Source: Chloroflexota bacterium
GTDB lineage: Bacteria > Chloroflexota > UBA11872
Direction of reading: 5' to 3'
Assembly: GCA_026707185.1 (NCBI GenBank)
Contig: JAPOXI010000090.1
Coordinates: 4,284-12,022 of the forward strand
Length of the DNA stretch: 7,739 bases
Part shown: in pieces, positions 1 to 5,422 of the stretch
How positions within the stretch are numbered: position 1 is the first letter of the stretch
Layout: every line of letters begins with the position of its first letter
The notes under the pieces: model-generated
Seen by the model: the letters and a program-made list of their open reading frames with translations, nothing else
What the model was told of the DNA's origin: nothing
Database searches by the model: none
Made by a program: the position numbers and the translations under genes

Positions 1-1
1 C

Positions 2-196
2 GACGCCCGCGCCCTCGACTGCGAACCCGAGCTGCGCCACGCCCTCACCATCATCGCCCAAGGCACCGGCGCCGACCGCCAGGTCGACCTCTACCGCCTC
101 CGCCGCCTCGAAGGCGACTCCCACGACGAAGCGCTACTCAAAGTCGTCGACCTCGTCCTCGCCGAAACCCGCGCCAGCATCGAACCCTCGGCCTGA
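2..196 (+). CDS. C-terminal fragment of a GCS2/YbdK-type carboxylate-amine ligase
   Basis: This is the last 64 codons of a gene that begins left of the window; the frame is open from base 2 to a TGA at 194-196. The fragment contains IIAQGTGADRQVDLYRL, then a GD turn and VVDLVLAETRA. This pattern (I-x-GTGADRQ ... VVD-x-L-AET) is typical of the C-terminus of the glutamate-cysteine ligase family 2 proteins, which join the carboxylate of glutamate to the amine of cysteine or a related amine using ATP. The catalytic part is outside the window, so substrate and activity cannot be judged. Codons are strongly C-ending, as in the sialidase-fold and DUF3224 genes. It converges on the methyltransferase gene, with 23 bp between the stop codons. 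The family assignment is from memory of the motif. Confidence 0.7.
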   Translation, partial: DARALDCEPELRHALTIIAQGTGADRQVDLYRLRRLEGDSHDEALLKVVDLVLAETRASIEPSA

Positions 197-206
197 CCTT
201 CGGCCG

Positions 207-219
207 CCGCCTCAGGCGG
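207..219. terminator. Small hairpin between two convergent genes, possible bidirectional terminator
   Basis: CCGCC-TCA-GGCGG forms a 5-bp GC stem with a 3-base loop, placed exactly between the stop codons of the ligase fragment (196) and the methyltransferase (220). There is no T-run on either side, so it is not a canonical intrinsic terminator. Its position is the main argument. Confidence 0.3.
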
Positions 220-1053
220 TCACTTCGTGGCTACCACGATGAAGTGCGCGGACATTCCCAGCAACGTCCGCTCCGCTTCGACGGAGCGAATCAGGTCCAG
301 TAGCAGCGCTCGCTTCACTTGGTCGGACATTCGCCCGTCAAGATCCGTGGCGACAACTCCTGGCCCCTGCACCGCATACGTGCCCAACGGCTCGAACCCT
401 GCCTCCCGCACTTCCGCCTCCAGCTCTTCCGGCCGGTGAAAGTACCCCGTGGTGAAGTAGCCGAAGTCATCCGCGAGCCCGCGATGCTGTCCATCCACGA
501 GATCGCGACGCAGGATCGGAACGAAGTCCGGGTCGTCGATGTAGCCCTCGGTGAGTCCGTCCAGTAGAGAAGCGAACCGGTTGATCGCCTTCGCAATCAC
601 CACGCCCCCCGGCTTCAGCACCCGGTATGCCTCGCGCAACGCCGCCATCCGGTCGCCACGGTCGGTCAGGTGATACAGCGGCCCCATCAGCAACACCGCG
701 TCCGCGCTCCCGTCAGCCTGGTCCAGCGACCGCGCGTCGCCCAACGCCGCACTGGCCAGCGGATGCTGCGGCTGCGCGCTGGAAGCCTCCCGCGCCTGCT
801 CCACGTGCTTCTCGACCGGATCCACCAGGTGAACCTCATACCCAAGCCCCGCCAGCCAGCACGCATACCGCCCCGGACCGCCGCCCACATCCAGCACCAC
901 CCCCGGCGCCGCCGGCAGAAACCGCCCAATCAGCTCCCGCATCCGCGCAAACTCCAGCGGCCCCGCACCCCGAACCAACCGCCCCGCCTCATCAGTCTCC
1001 TCGTAATACGAAAGAATCTCCCGGCCAGCCGCTGAGACGTCCCGCCCCGGCAT
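220..1053 (-). CDS. Class I SAM-dependent methyltransferase, substrate unknown
   Basis: The protein has 277 residues and a Rossmann-type methyltransferase core (Methyltransf_11/25-like). Numbered from the ATG, the glycine-rich SAM loop VVLDVGGGPGRYA is at 52-64, the acidic residue of motif II is D78 in HLVDP, the adenine-side acidic residue is D106 in GDARSL, motif IV-like LLMGPLYHL is at 121-129 and LKPGG at 146-150. About 120 further residues follow and probably form the substrate lid. Two starts are adjacent, GTG (1054-1056) and ATG (1051-1053). A GAGG lies 5 bases before the ATG and an AAGG 7 bases before the GTG; ATG is chosen as the commoner start. It lies 66 bp downstream of the toxin gene on the same strand and may share its transcript. 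Family is clear; the methyl acceptor cannot be told. Confidence 0.88.
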   Translation of the reverse strand: MPGRDVSAAGREILSYYEETDEAGRLVRGAGPLEFARMRELIGRFLPAAPGVVLDVGGGPGRYACWLAGLGYEVHLVDPVEKHVEQAREASSAQPQHPLASAALGDARSLDQADGSADAVLLMGPLYHLTDRGDRMAALREAYRVLKPGGVVIAKAINRFASLLDGLTEGYIDDPDFVPILRRDLVDGQHRGLADDFGYFTTGYFHRPEELEAEVREAGFEPLGTYAVQGPGVVATDLDGRMSDQVKRALLLDLIRSVEAERTLLGMSAHFIVVATK

Positions 1054-1119
1054 CACGCCCTCGCCTTACCGTGCACGCGCTGCAACCCGTCAGGCTACGT
1101 GACTCGGCCAACGGCAGGA

Positions 1120-1548
1120 TCAGTTGCGCTCAGCCCACCAGCCGGATTGGCCCGTGTGAACGTGATGGATGACTACATCCAGCCCCGGCGCACGCGAAAG
1201 TGGTCCATCGGCCGTGATGAGCGGGCAGTTCCAGGTCTGAGCGACAGCGACGTAGAAAGCGTCATAGGCGCTGACCGTGCGGTAATACGTCCACGCCACG
1301 GGTGCAAGGTCTTGGTGCGAAATGCGGTCTACTGGCCAGCGGCGAAGATCATCGAGTACGAATCGCGCCCGCGACTCGTCAAGGTCTCCGTGCAGCACTT
1401 GCCGCCGCAGGGCCGAGAGCACCTCGGCGTCCAACAACTCCGGCGCCAGCAATTCGGAACTCTCAACGATGCCGGCCACCGACTGGCCGAGCGGTGTCCG
1501 CAGAAGGTATTCGACCGCCACGGACGCATCGACGACGTATCGGATTAC
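1120..1548 (-). CDS. VapC/FitB-like PIN-domain toxin without a canonical start codon
   Basis: The frame reads VIRYVVDASVAVEYLLRT at its beginning, the classic N-terminus of a PIN-domain RNase toxin. All four acidic positions are present: D7 (VVDAS), E42 (LLDAEVLSAL), D96 (SAYDAFYVAVAQ) and D114 (LITADGPL), counted from the codon at 1546-1548. PIN toxins cleave RNA in a metal-dependent way and are held inactive by their antitoxin. The expected start position is GTA, overlapping the antitoxin TAA. No ATG, GTG, TTG or CTG exists in frame between an upstream TGA (1600-1602) and D7. The first usable GTG (1519-1521) would lose D7. Either ATC or GTA is used weakly, or the toxin is dead through a start mutation. 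Length from GTA is 142 residues, normal for the family. Family confidence is high; functional status is open. Confidence 0.8.
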   Translation of the reverse strand, partial: VIRYVVDASVAVEYLLRTPLGQSVAGIVESSELLAPELLDAEVLSALRRQVLHGDLDESRARFVLDDLRRWPVDRISHQDLAPVAWTYYRTVSAYDAFYVAVAQTWNCPLITADGPLSRAPGLDVVIHHVHTGQSGWWAERN

Positions 1549-1778
1549 CCGAGTTCCCTGTCGCGGCGCGCACGTTCCTCGGCAATGATCGTCGCCGCGT
1601 CAACGTCTCGATCTGTCGTCGGACGCTGGGCCAGGTGTTCTCGCCACTCCAACCGCTCCAACTCGCGCTCCACGGCTCTGAGAACAACCGTGCTCATGGT
1701 GCAATTGTTCTCCCGCGCTTGGTGCCGAAGGCGCTCGTGAAGTTCGGCCGGGACGTTTCGCACTTGTATGTTTGCCAT
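1545..1778 (-). CDS. RHH antitoxin, FitA/VapB-like
   Basis: The 77-residue protein begins MANIQVRNVPAELHERLRHQA, the beta-strand and first helix of a FitA-type ribbon-helix-helix DNA-binding domain. Residues 28-42 form the second helix and the charged tail (AATIIAEERARRDRELG) is the usual toxin-binding part. Such antitoxins dimerise, bind the operon promoter and block the PIN toxin active site. The ATG at 1776-1778 is chosen because it starts exactly at the family consensus; the frame stays open to 1880, but the extra residues do not resemble the family. No Shine-Dalgarno sequence precedes this ATG, so the mRNA may be leaderless. Its TAA (1545-1547) overlaps the position where the toxin should start. 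The GCATGA repeats at 1780-1807 lie directly before the start and are a likely binding site. Confidence 0.85.
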   Translation of the reverse strand: MANIQVRNVPAELHERLRHQARENNCTMSTVVLRAVERELERLEWREHLAQRPTTDRDVDAATIIAEERARRDRELG

Positions 1779-1779
1779 G

Positions 1780-1807
1780 GCATGAGAATAGCATGAAGCT
1801 TGCATGA
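1780..1807. promoter_or_regulatory. Three GCATGA direct repeats at 11-bp spacing, candidate antitoxin operator
   Basis: GCATGA occurs at 1780-1785, 1791-1796 and 1802-1807, so the copies are exactly 11 bp apart and face the same side of the helix. The array ends one base before the antitoxin ATG and lies between the divergent antitoxin and sialidase-fold genes. RHH antitoxins commonly autoregulate by binding short repeats at their promoter; assigning this array to that role is inference. Confidence 0.45.
1785..1790 (-). promoter_or_regulatory. Possible -10 element for a leaderless antitoxin transcript
   Basis: On the minus strand TATTCT (4 of 6 to TATAAT) lies 6 bases before the antitoxin ATG. 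Transcription starting the usual distance downstream would begin at or next to the start codon, which would explain the missing ribosome binding site. No good -35 box was found. The element overlaps the GCATGA array, so a bound repressor would block it. Confidence 0.25.
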
Positions 1808-1836
1808 ACACTAACGCACCTCGACTGAGGCTCCCA

Positions 1837-3021
1837 ATGCCCAACCCCAACGTCACCCCCCTCGCCCAGGACTTCACCATCGCCGCCCGCGTCCCCGACC
1901 CCGGCCGCTACTTTTTCCACGACCCCAACCTCGCCCGCTTGGACGACGGCACTCTGCTCATTGCGGCGCCCGAGTGGGGCCGCCGGCACACAAATCTCGG
2001 CCGCTCCCTGCGCATCGTCCGCAGCACCGACGGCGGCCGGATCTGGACCGACCTGCCCACCCTCCCCTACGAGGAGGGCCGCCCCTTCGTCGTCGACGGC
2101 CAGCTTCTGATGTTCGTCCAGGAACGCTCCCACGGCGACTTCCAGATCGTTGCCAGCGACGACCGCGGCGAAACCTGGACTAAACCCCGCACCGTCCTCC
2201 CGGGCCCGATCTGGAACATCTCCACAGCCCAGGTCATCCGCCCCGACGCCCTCTTCTGGGCCATGGACCGCGACTCAGAAGGCATCGACTACCAGGGCAA
2301 GGTCATGGTCCGCTGCGACCGAACGAAATCGGCCCTCGATCCCGCTGCCTGGTCGCTCTCCAACATCGTGCCGCCGCCCGCAGTCCCGCCAGTCCTGACG
2401 CGGCAGCTCTACCCCGTGGACGATCGCCCCCACATCCACCTCGGCTGGTCGCGCCCGTTCGTCTGGCTGGAACCCAACACGGTTCAGGTCGCCGGCCGCA
2501 TCCGCGTCTTCGCCCGCGCCATCATTGACGAAAAAGCCACCGCCAACATCGCCGCCGTCCTTGACTATGACGAATCAGCCAACCGCCTCAGATTCACTCA
2601 GTTCACCGCCTGGCCCGGCGGCCAGTGCAAGTTCTTCATCCTCCACGACCGGCCCAACCGCATGTACTGGATGCTCAGCAACCTCGTCACCAACTCCCAG
2701 GACCTCCTCGGTTGGCGCCACCGCATGCGCGAGACCGGCTACACCGGCGGCCCCGGCAACGAGCGCCGCTGGCTCTTCCTGCACTACGGCATCGACTGCC
2801 TCAATTGGTTCCCCGCCGGCTGCGTCGCCCGCTGGCCCGACAGCGTCCACCGCAGCTTCATGTACCCCAGCGCCGTCATCGACGGCCACGACCTCGTCAT
2901 CCTCTCCCGCACCAGCCGCGACGCCGCCAACCAGCACGACGCCGACCTTTGCACCATCCACCGCATCCCCAACTTCCGCACCCTCGCCATGGATCTCCAC
3001 GAAGGCGGCTTGGCCCCGTAG
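1837..3021 (+). CDS. Sialidase-fold (BNR/Asp-box) protein, probable glycosidase-like
   Basis: The 394-residue protein resembles the sialidase/neuraminidase-like six-bladed propellers. Two Asp-boxes (S-x-D-x-G-x-x-W) are visible: STDGGRIW at 63-70 and SDDRGETW at 107-114. The N-terminal strand RYFFHDPNLARLDDGTLLIA (24-43) matches the place of the sialidase FRIP motif, but FRIP is replaced by FHDP, so the conserved arginine is absent there. The C-terminal YPSAVIDGHDLVILSRTS (343-360) fits the last blade. There is no signal peptide, so it is probably cytoplasmic. The ATG at 1837 is chosen because GAGG lies 6 bases upstream; the in-frame ATG at 1804 has no ribosome site and lies in the GCATGA array. 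Strong C-ending codon bias indicates a resident gene. True sialidase activity is doubtful; another sugar-related or unknown role is equally possible. Confidence 0.75.
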   Translation: MPNPNVTPLAQDFTIAARVPDPGRYFFHDPNLARLDDGTLLIAAPEWGRRHTNLGRSLRIVRSTDGGRIWTDLPTLPYEEGRPFVVDGQLLMFVQERSHGDFQIVASDDRGETWTKPRTVLPGPIWNISTAQVIRPDALFWAMDRDSEGIDYQGKVMVRCDRTKSALDPAAWSLSNIVPPPAVPPVLTRQLYPVDDRPHIHLGWSRPFVWLEPNTVQVAGRIRVFARAIIDEKATANIAAVLDYDESANRLRFTQFTAWPGGQCKFFILHDRPNRMYWMLSNLVTNSQDLLGWRHRMRETGYTGGPGNERRWLFLHYGIDCLNWFPAGCVARWPDSVHRSFMYPSAVIDGHDLVILSRTSRDAANQHDADLCTIHRIPNFRTLAMDLHEGGLAP

Positions 3022-3089
3022 CGCTTGGGCCAGGCAATGCTGAGTAGCCTGAGAGTCAGCCGCCGCTCAATCCAATTCAGGAGAAACAA

Positions 3090-3479
3090 ATGCTCACAAA
3101 GGCCACCTTCAAGATCCTCAGCTGGGACGAGGAACCCTTCGACGAATCCGACGACGGACCCAAGCTCACCCGCGCCCACATCCGCAAGTCCTTCCACGGC
3201 GACCTGACCGGCACCGGCAACCTCATGTACCTGATGACCCACTTCCAGGATGGCAACGCCACGTTCCTGGGCTTCGAGAAAGTCGAGGGCGCCCTGCACG
3301 GCCGCTCCGGCAGCTTCGTCCTTCAACACTCCGGCTCGTACGACGGACAAACGGCCACCGCCCAATACGAGGTCGTCCCCGGCTCCGGCACCAACCAGCT
3401 CACCGGCCTCTCCGGCGCCGGCGCCTTCTCCGCCGGCCACGCCGAACAGCACGACATGACCCTGGACTACCAGCTCTAG
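3090..3479 (+). CDS. DUF3224 domain protein
   Basis: The 129-residue protein matches the DUF3224 pattern along its whole length: KATFKILSWDEEPFDE at 4-19, GPKLTRAHIRKSFHGDLTGTG at 23-43, an ATFLGFEKVEGALHGRSGSFVLQHSG stretch at 57-82, and a VVPGSGTNQLTGL turn at 96-108, ending in a TLDYQL strand. The family is thought to form a small beta-barrel like allene-oxide cyclase or avidin; no reaction is established for it. The start is firm, with AGGAGA at 3079-3084 five bases before the ATG. It follows the sialidase-fold gene by 68 bp on the same strand and shares its C-ending codon use, so the two may be co-transcribed. No signal peptide or membrane segment is seen. Confidence 0.85.
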   Translation: MLTKATFKILSWDEEPFDESDDGPKLTRAHIRKSFHGDLTGTGNLMYLMTHFQDGNATFLGFEKVEGALHGRSGSFVLQHSGSYDGQTATAQYEVVPGSGTNQLTGLSGAGAFSAGHAEQHDMTLDYQL

Positions 3480-3627
3480 CCCGCTCCCCGAACGTCGCTG
3501 CTCACTGGAACCCCCGGAGAGCCCAGGCGCGTTCCATTGTCACGGGAGTCCTTTGCGTAACGCCCCAGGACCTCGAAGGCGCATCGGCTCTTGCCCCGGT
3601 TTGCACGGTAGGAGAGCAGCTCTTGCT

Positions 3628-3642
3628 CCCTCGCCCCGTGGG
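3628..3642. repeat. Left half of a REP-like palindrome split by the 3.8-kb insertion, with GTGGG duplication
   Basis: CCCTCGCCC-CGT-GGG ends at 3642, where the left terminal repeat begins. The missing right arm continues at 7473. The last five bases, GTGGG (3638-3642), are repeated at 7468-7472 on the other side of the element. The arm matches the intact copy at 3995-4009 with one mismatch. Confidence 0.75.
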
Positions 3643-3694
3643 TGTCCAGACCGGATACATGGTTTACAGACGTTCGGGGACATGGTTTACACAT
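3643..3694 (+). repeat. Left terminal inverted repeat with two 23-bp-spaced boxes
   Basis: The repeat begins TGTCCAGACCGG and contains ACATGGTTTACA twice, at 3657-3668 and 3680-3691 (23-bp period), with a GTTCGGGG segment between. Its reverse complement is found at 7416-7467 with 8 mismatches. Matching stops after 3694, which sets the inner boundary. Confidence 0.75.
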
Positions 3695-3752
3695 GTAGGC
3701 GGGTTGTCGGAGATCGACGTCGGCCAAGTGGTCGGTCATAAAGTGCATGGTC

Positions 3753-3822
3753 CAGCAGCCAAGCCGAGGTGAAGCAGCTTCCGCCGGAGCCGCCCCTCTT
3801 CACCCTCTCCAAGGGGAGAGGC
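3753..3822 (+). repeat. REP-like repeat copy A (inside the element)
   Basis: This copy starts CAGCAGCCAAGCCGAGGT and ends in the palindrome CCTCTCC-AAGG-GGAGAGG (3804-3821). It is a direct repeat of 7569-7637, about 89% identical with one gap. Its 3' end (3798-3824) is also shared with 4094-4120. Confidence 0.8.
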
Positions 3823-3830
3823 AGAACCTG

Positions 3831-3849
3831 CCCCGGACTCGATCCGGGG
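3831..3849. repeat. Perfect 7-bp-stem palindrome within the repeat cluster
   Basis: CCCCGGA-CTCGA-TCCGGGG forms a perfect 7-bp stem with a 5-base loop, just after REP-like copy A. It has no T-run and no gene next to it, so it is read as part of the repeat, not a terminator. It is followed at 3859-3876 by CTTCGGCCGCAATCGGTG, repeated with one mismatch at 4131-4148. Confidence 0.5.
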
Positions 3850-3993
3850 TTCCGCCGTCTTCGGCCGCAATCGGTGTGCAACTGTGTTGAGGCTTCGAGG
3901 GTTCGGCCATGGTGGGATCCCACATCGTCTGGTGCTGGCAACGGGCCTCGTAGAGCACCACCAGCGCTCCTTGCACCCATCGTCTCCTCCTGT

Positions 3994-4033
3994 CCCCTCT
4001 CCCCGTGGGAGAGGGCTAGGGTGAGGGTCTTCC
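3994..4033 (+). repeat. Intact REP-like palindrome (reference copy of the split site)
   Basis: CCCTCTCCC (3995-4003), loop CGT, and GGGAGAGGG (4007-4015) form a perfect 9-bp stem, followed by CTAGGGTGAGGGTCTTCCG. This is the intact version of the sequence interrupted at 3642/7468: 28 of 30 bases match the right flank. Confidence 0.85.
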
Positions 4034-4093
4034 GGTCGTAATCTCCACGCCAGCAAGCACGTTTGGATGCAGTGGAATACAGGTCGCGCCGAT

Positions 4094-4148
4094 CTTCACC
4101 CTCTCCAAGGGGAGAGGCAGATTCGGGCGTCTTCGGCCGAAATCGGTG
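4094..4148 (+). repeat. REP-like repeat copy C, paired with the palindrome at 3995-4015
   Basis: CTTCACCCTCTCC-AAGG-GGAGAGGCAG (4094-4120) matches 3798-3824 exactly, and CTTCGGCCGAAATCGGTG (4131-4148) matches 3859-3876 with one mismatch. With the palindrome at 3995-4015 it makes a doublet of opposed hairpins about 85 bp apart, similar in layout to REPIN units. Confidence 0.75.
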
Positions 4149-4285
4149 AGGGGTCTTCGGGGCAACCGACCCCTGGGCCACGCGCGGCTCTTCACAAACC
4201 GCGAAGGACCGCTGGCGACGGTTAGTCGCAGGCCCAACCACTTCAGACGTCGGACCAGCCGGCGAACACGCCCTGATTCGCCTGG

Positions 4286-4606
4286 CTACTGCGGCAAGTT
4301 GGGGGGCGTATCCGTGCGCCGAATGCGTTGAACGACATGCCGCCCACCCTTGCCGATCCCCCGCACGCCCCGCCCGATCCCCCGTCCCGCCAGCGCGAGG
4401 GCGGGGACGACGATCGGAAGCACTTTGAGAAGCGTGTCCAGGGCGGTCTTCAGTAGCTCCCACAGGACCTTGATCAGGCCGGTAGCCAGCTTGGCGACGG
4501 TCTTGAGCAACTCCCAGAGCACCTTGATCAGGTTAGCCCCGAGCTTGACGACGGCGCCAAGCAGCGCCCAGAGGCCCAGAACGGGAAGAACCAGCGCCTT
4601 CATCAT
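4286..4606 (-). CDS. Small hydrophobic protein of 18-residue helical repeats, function unknown
   Basis: The 106-residue protein is not recognised. Residues 3-20, 21-38 and 39-56 are 18-residue repeats; W13, W31 and W49 are exactly 18 apart, each in LW-x-LL. Copies 2 and 3 both contain LIKVLWELLKT. Between these two copies the 11 shared codons differ at four third or synonymous positions and at none that changes the residue, which argues for selection on the protein. Eighteen residues make five helix turns, so each repeat presents the same face: lysines and glutamate on one side, leucine and tryptophan on the other. A hydrophobic stretch (59-73) follows, then a Gly/Arg-rich basic tail (74-97). 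It may be membrane-active or membrane-bound. Two ATGs are adjacent (4604-4606, 4601-4603); no clear ribosome site is seen. It lies alone inside the mobile element. Confidence 0.55.
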   Translation of the reverse strand: MMKALVLPVLGLWALLGAVVKLGANLIKVLWELLKTVAKLATGLIKVLWELLKTALDTLLKVLPIVVPALALAGRGIGRGVRGIGKGGRHVVQRIRRTDTPPNLPQ

Positions 4607-5257
4607 GCAACAGCCGCGCTTCGGGGCGGCCCCTCAATGGATCTCAATGTCGAACCTGCGCAACGCCCAATGTTCCACCCACAACCCGCGTCGCTTGATT
4701 TTCCCACGTCCGAGCATCGAGTCGGGCCCCATTGACCACGCCACCCTTGGAGCACAGAGCTAGGACGTGCCTCTTTCCCAAGCGTACGCCGACTGCTCCT
4801 GGTTCCAGGACAGGTCGGAAAGGCCCGATCTCAGCAGAAACCGAAGAGCCGCTGACCAGATTTCGCCGCCTCCTGTCCGATGAACCGGCAACGCGAAGCC
4901 GGGCCGCCACCCTGAGCCCCGCCTGGCGACCGCTCCTACGGCTTGACTCGCGGCGACGATGGGTGTGCGGACATCACCCGGCGCGACGAGCTCCGGTGCA
5001 AGCTGCGCTCACCAACCGAAGCCTCAGCCTTCCCTGAAGTCTCCGAGGGCGGCACAACCAAGCAAATGGCAGCGCCCAACTAATGGCGCGAACCGCCGAC
5101 CCGCAACTGCGGTGATCTGGCACTTGATTCGCACCACGGCGAGGCTCGATGACCTCTTGGCGTTTGAGCTATGCATCCTTGGCGGGCAGTCAACGCTGAG
5201 GTTTGGCGACCTGGGATCGGCGGACTCTGAAGCTAATGCGCGATGTACAGGTAATGC
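4607..5257. other. Gene-poor stretch inside the element
   Basis: About 650 bp lie between the divergent small helical-repeat gene and the possible 54-residue ORF. Open frames here (for example 4644-4910 minus and 4732-5037 plus) give arginine- and serine-rich translations with no domain-like pattern and no ribosome sites. No hairpin, tRNA-like fold or repeat was recognised. Promoters for both flanking genes should lie here, but none could be picked with confidence. Confidence 0.5.
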
Positions 5258-5422
5258 ATGCTTCGCATCGGTAGTTCAAGCCGACTGAGTTGTGCAGTGT
5301 GCGGGCCACAGAACTCGATCAACACTGCCACCGAACTTGCGCGTCGAACAGCAGACGATTCGCCGCATTCCCGTGACCTGATGGCGATCTATGCGCTGTA
5401 CCAGCAGGAATCGGGCGCGTGA
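5258..5422 (+). CDS. Possible 54-residue small ORF overlapping the propeller gene by 4 bp
   Basis: ATG at 5258 opens a frame to TGA at 5420-5422, which overlaps the GTG start (5419-5421) of the PD40 propeller gene in a GTGA arrangement typical of translational coupling. A stop codon lies one codon before the tgc that precedes the ATG, so the ATG is the only start. AGG at 5249-5251 is 6 bases upstream, a weak ribosome site. The peptide begins MLRIGSSSRLSCAVCGPQNS, with a C-x2-C-G pair at 12-16, and ends in a helix-like stretch SRDLMAIYALYQQESGA. A single C-x2-C pair is too little for a zinc-site claim. It may be a real leader or regulatory peptide, or chance; third-position GC is only moderate. 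Confidence 0.3.
   Translation: MLRIGSSSRLSCAVCGPQNSINTATELARRTADDSPHSRDLMAIYALYQQESGA

Noticed and set aside
1099..1740. Open frame of 213 codons on the plus strand
   Set aside because: It is the shadow of the toxin and antitoxin genes, which have clear family motifs on the other strand.
1780..1807. GCATGA array as a CRISPR or iteron origin
   Set aside because: Units are only 6 bases with 5-base spacers, and no replication or Cas gene is present; operator fits better.
1804..1836. Upstream ATG for the sialidase-fold gene
   Set aside because: No ribosome site precedes it and it lies in the GCATGA array; the ATG at 1837 has GAGG at the right distance.
2525..3043. Ser/Thr/Ala/Pro-rich plus-strand frame and the matching minus-strand frame 2575-3000
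   Set aside because: Low-complexity shadows of the C-biased codons of the sialidase-fold gene.
3831..3849. Intrinsic terminator at the 7-bp-stem palindrome
   Set aside because: No T-run and no gene ending nearby; it belongs to the repeat cluster.
3687..4463. Open frame of 258 codons on the minus strand
   Set aside because: It runs through the REP-like repeats (translations such as SPLGEGE and LSHGERG are repeat-derived), overlaps the helical-repeat gene and has no domain-like pattern.
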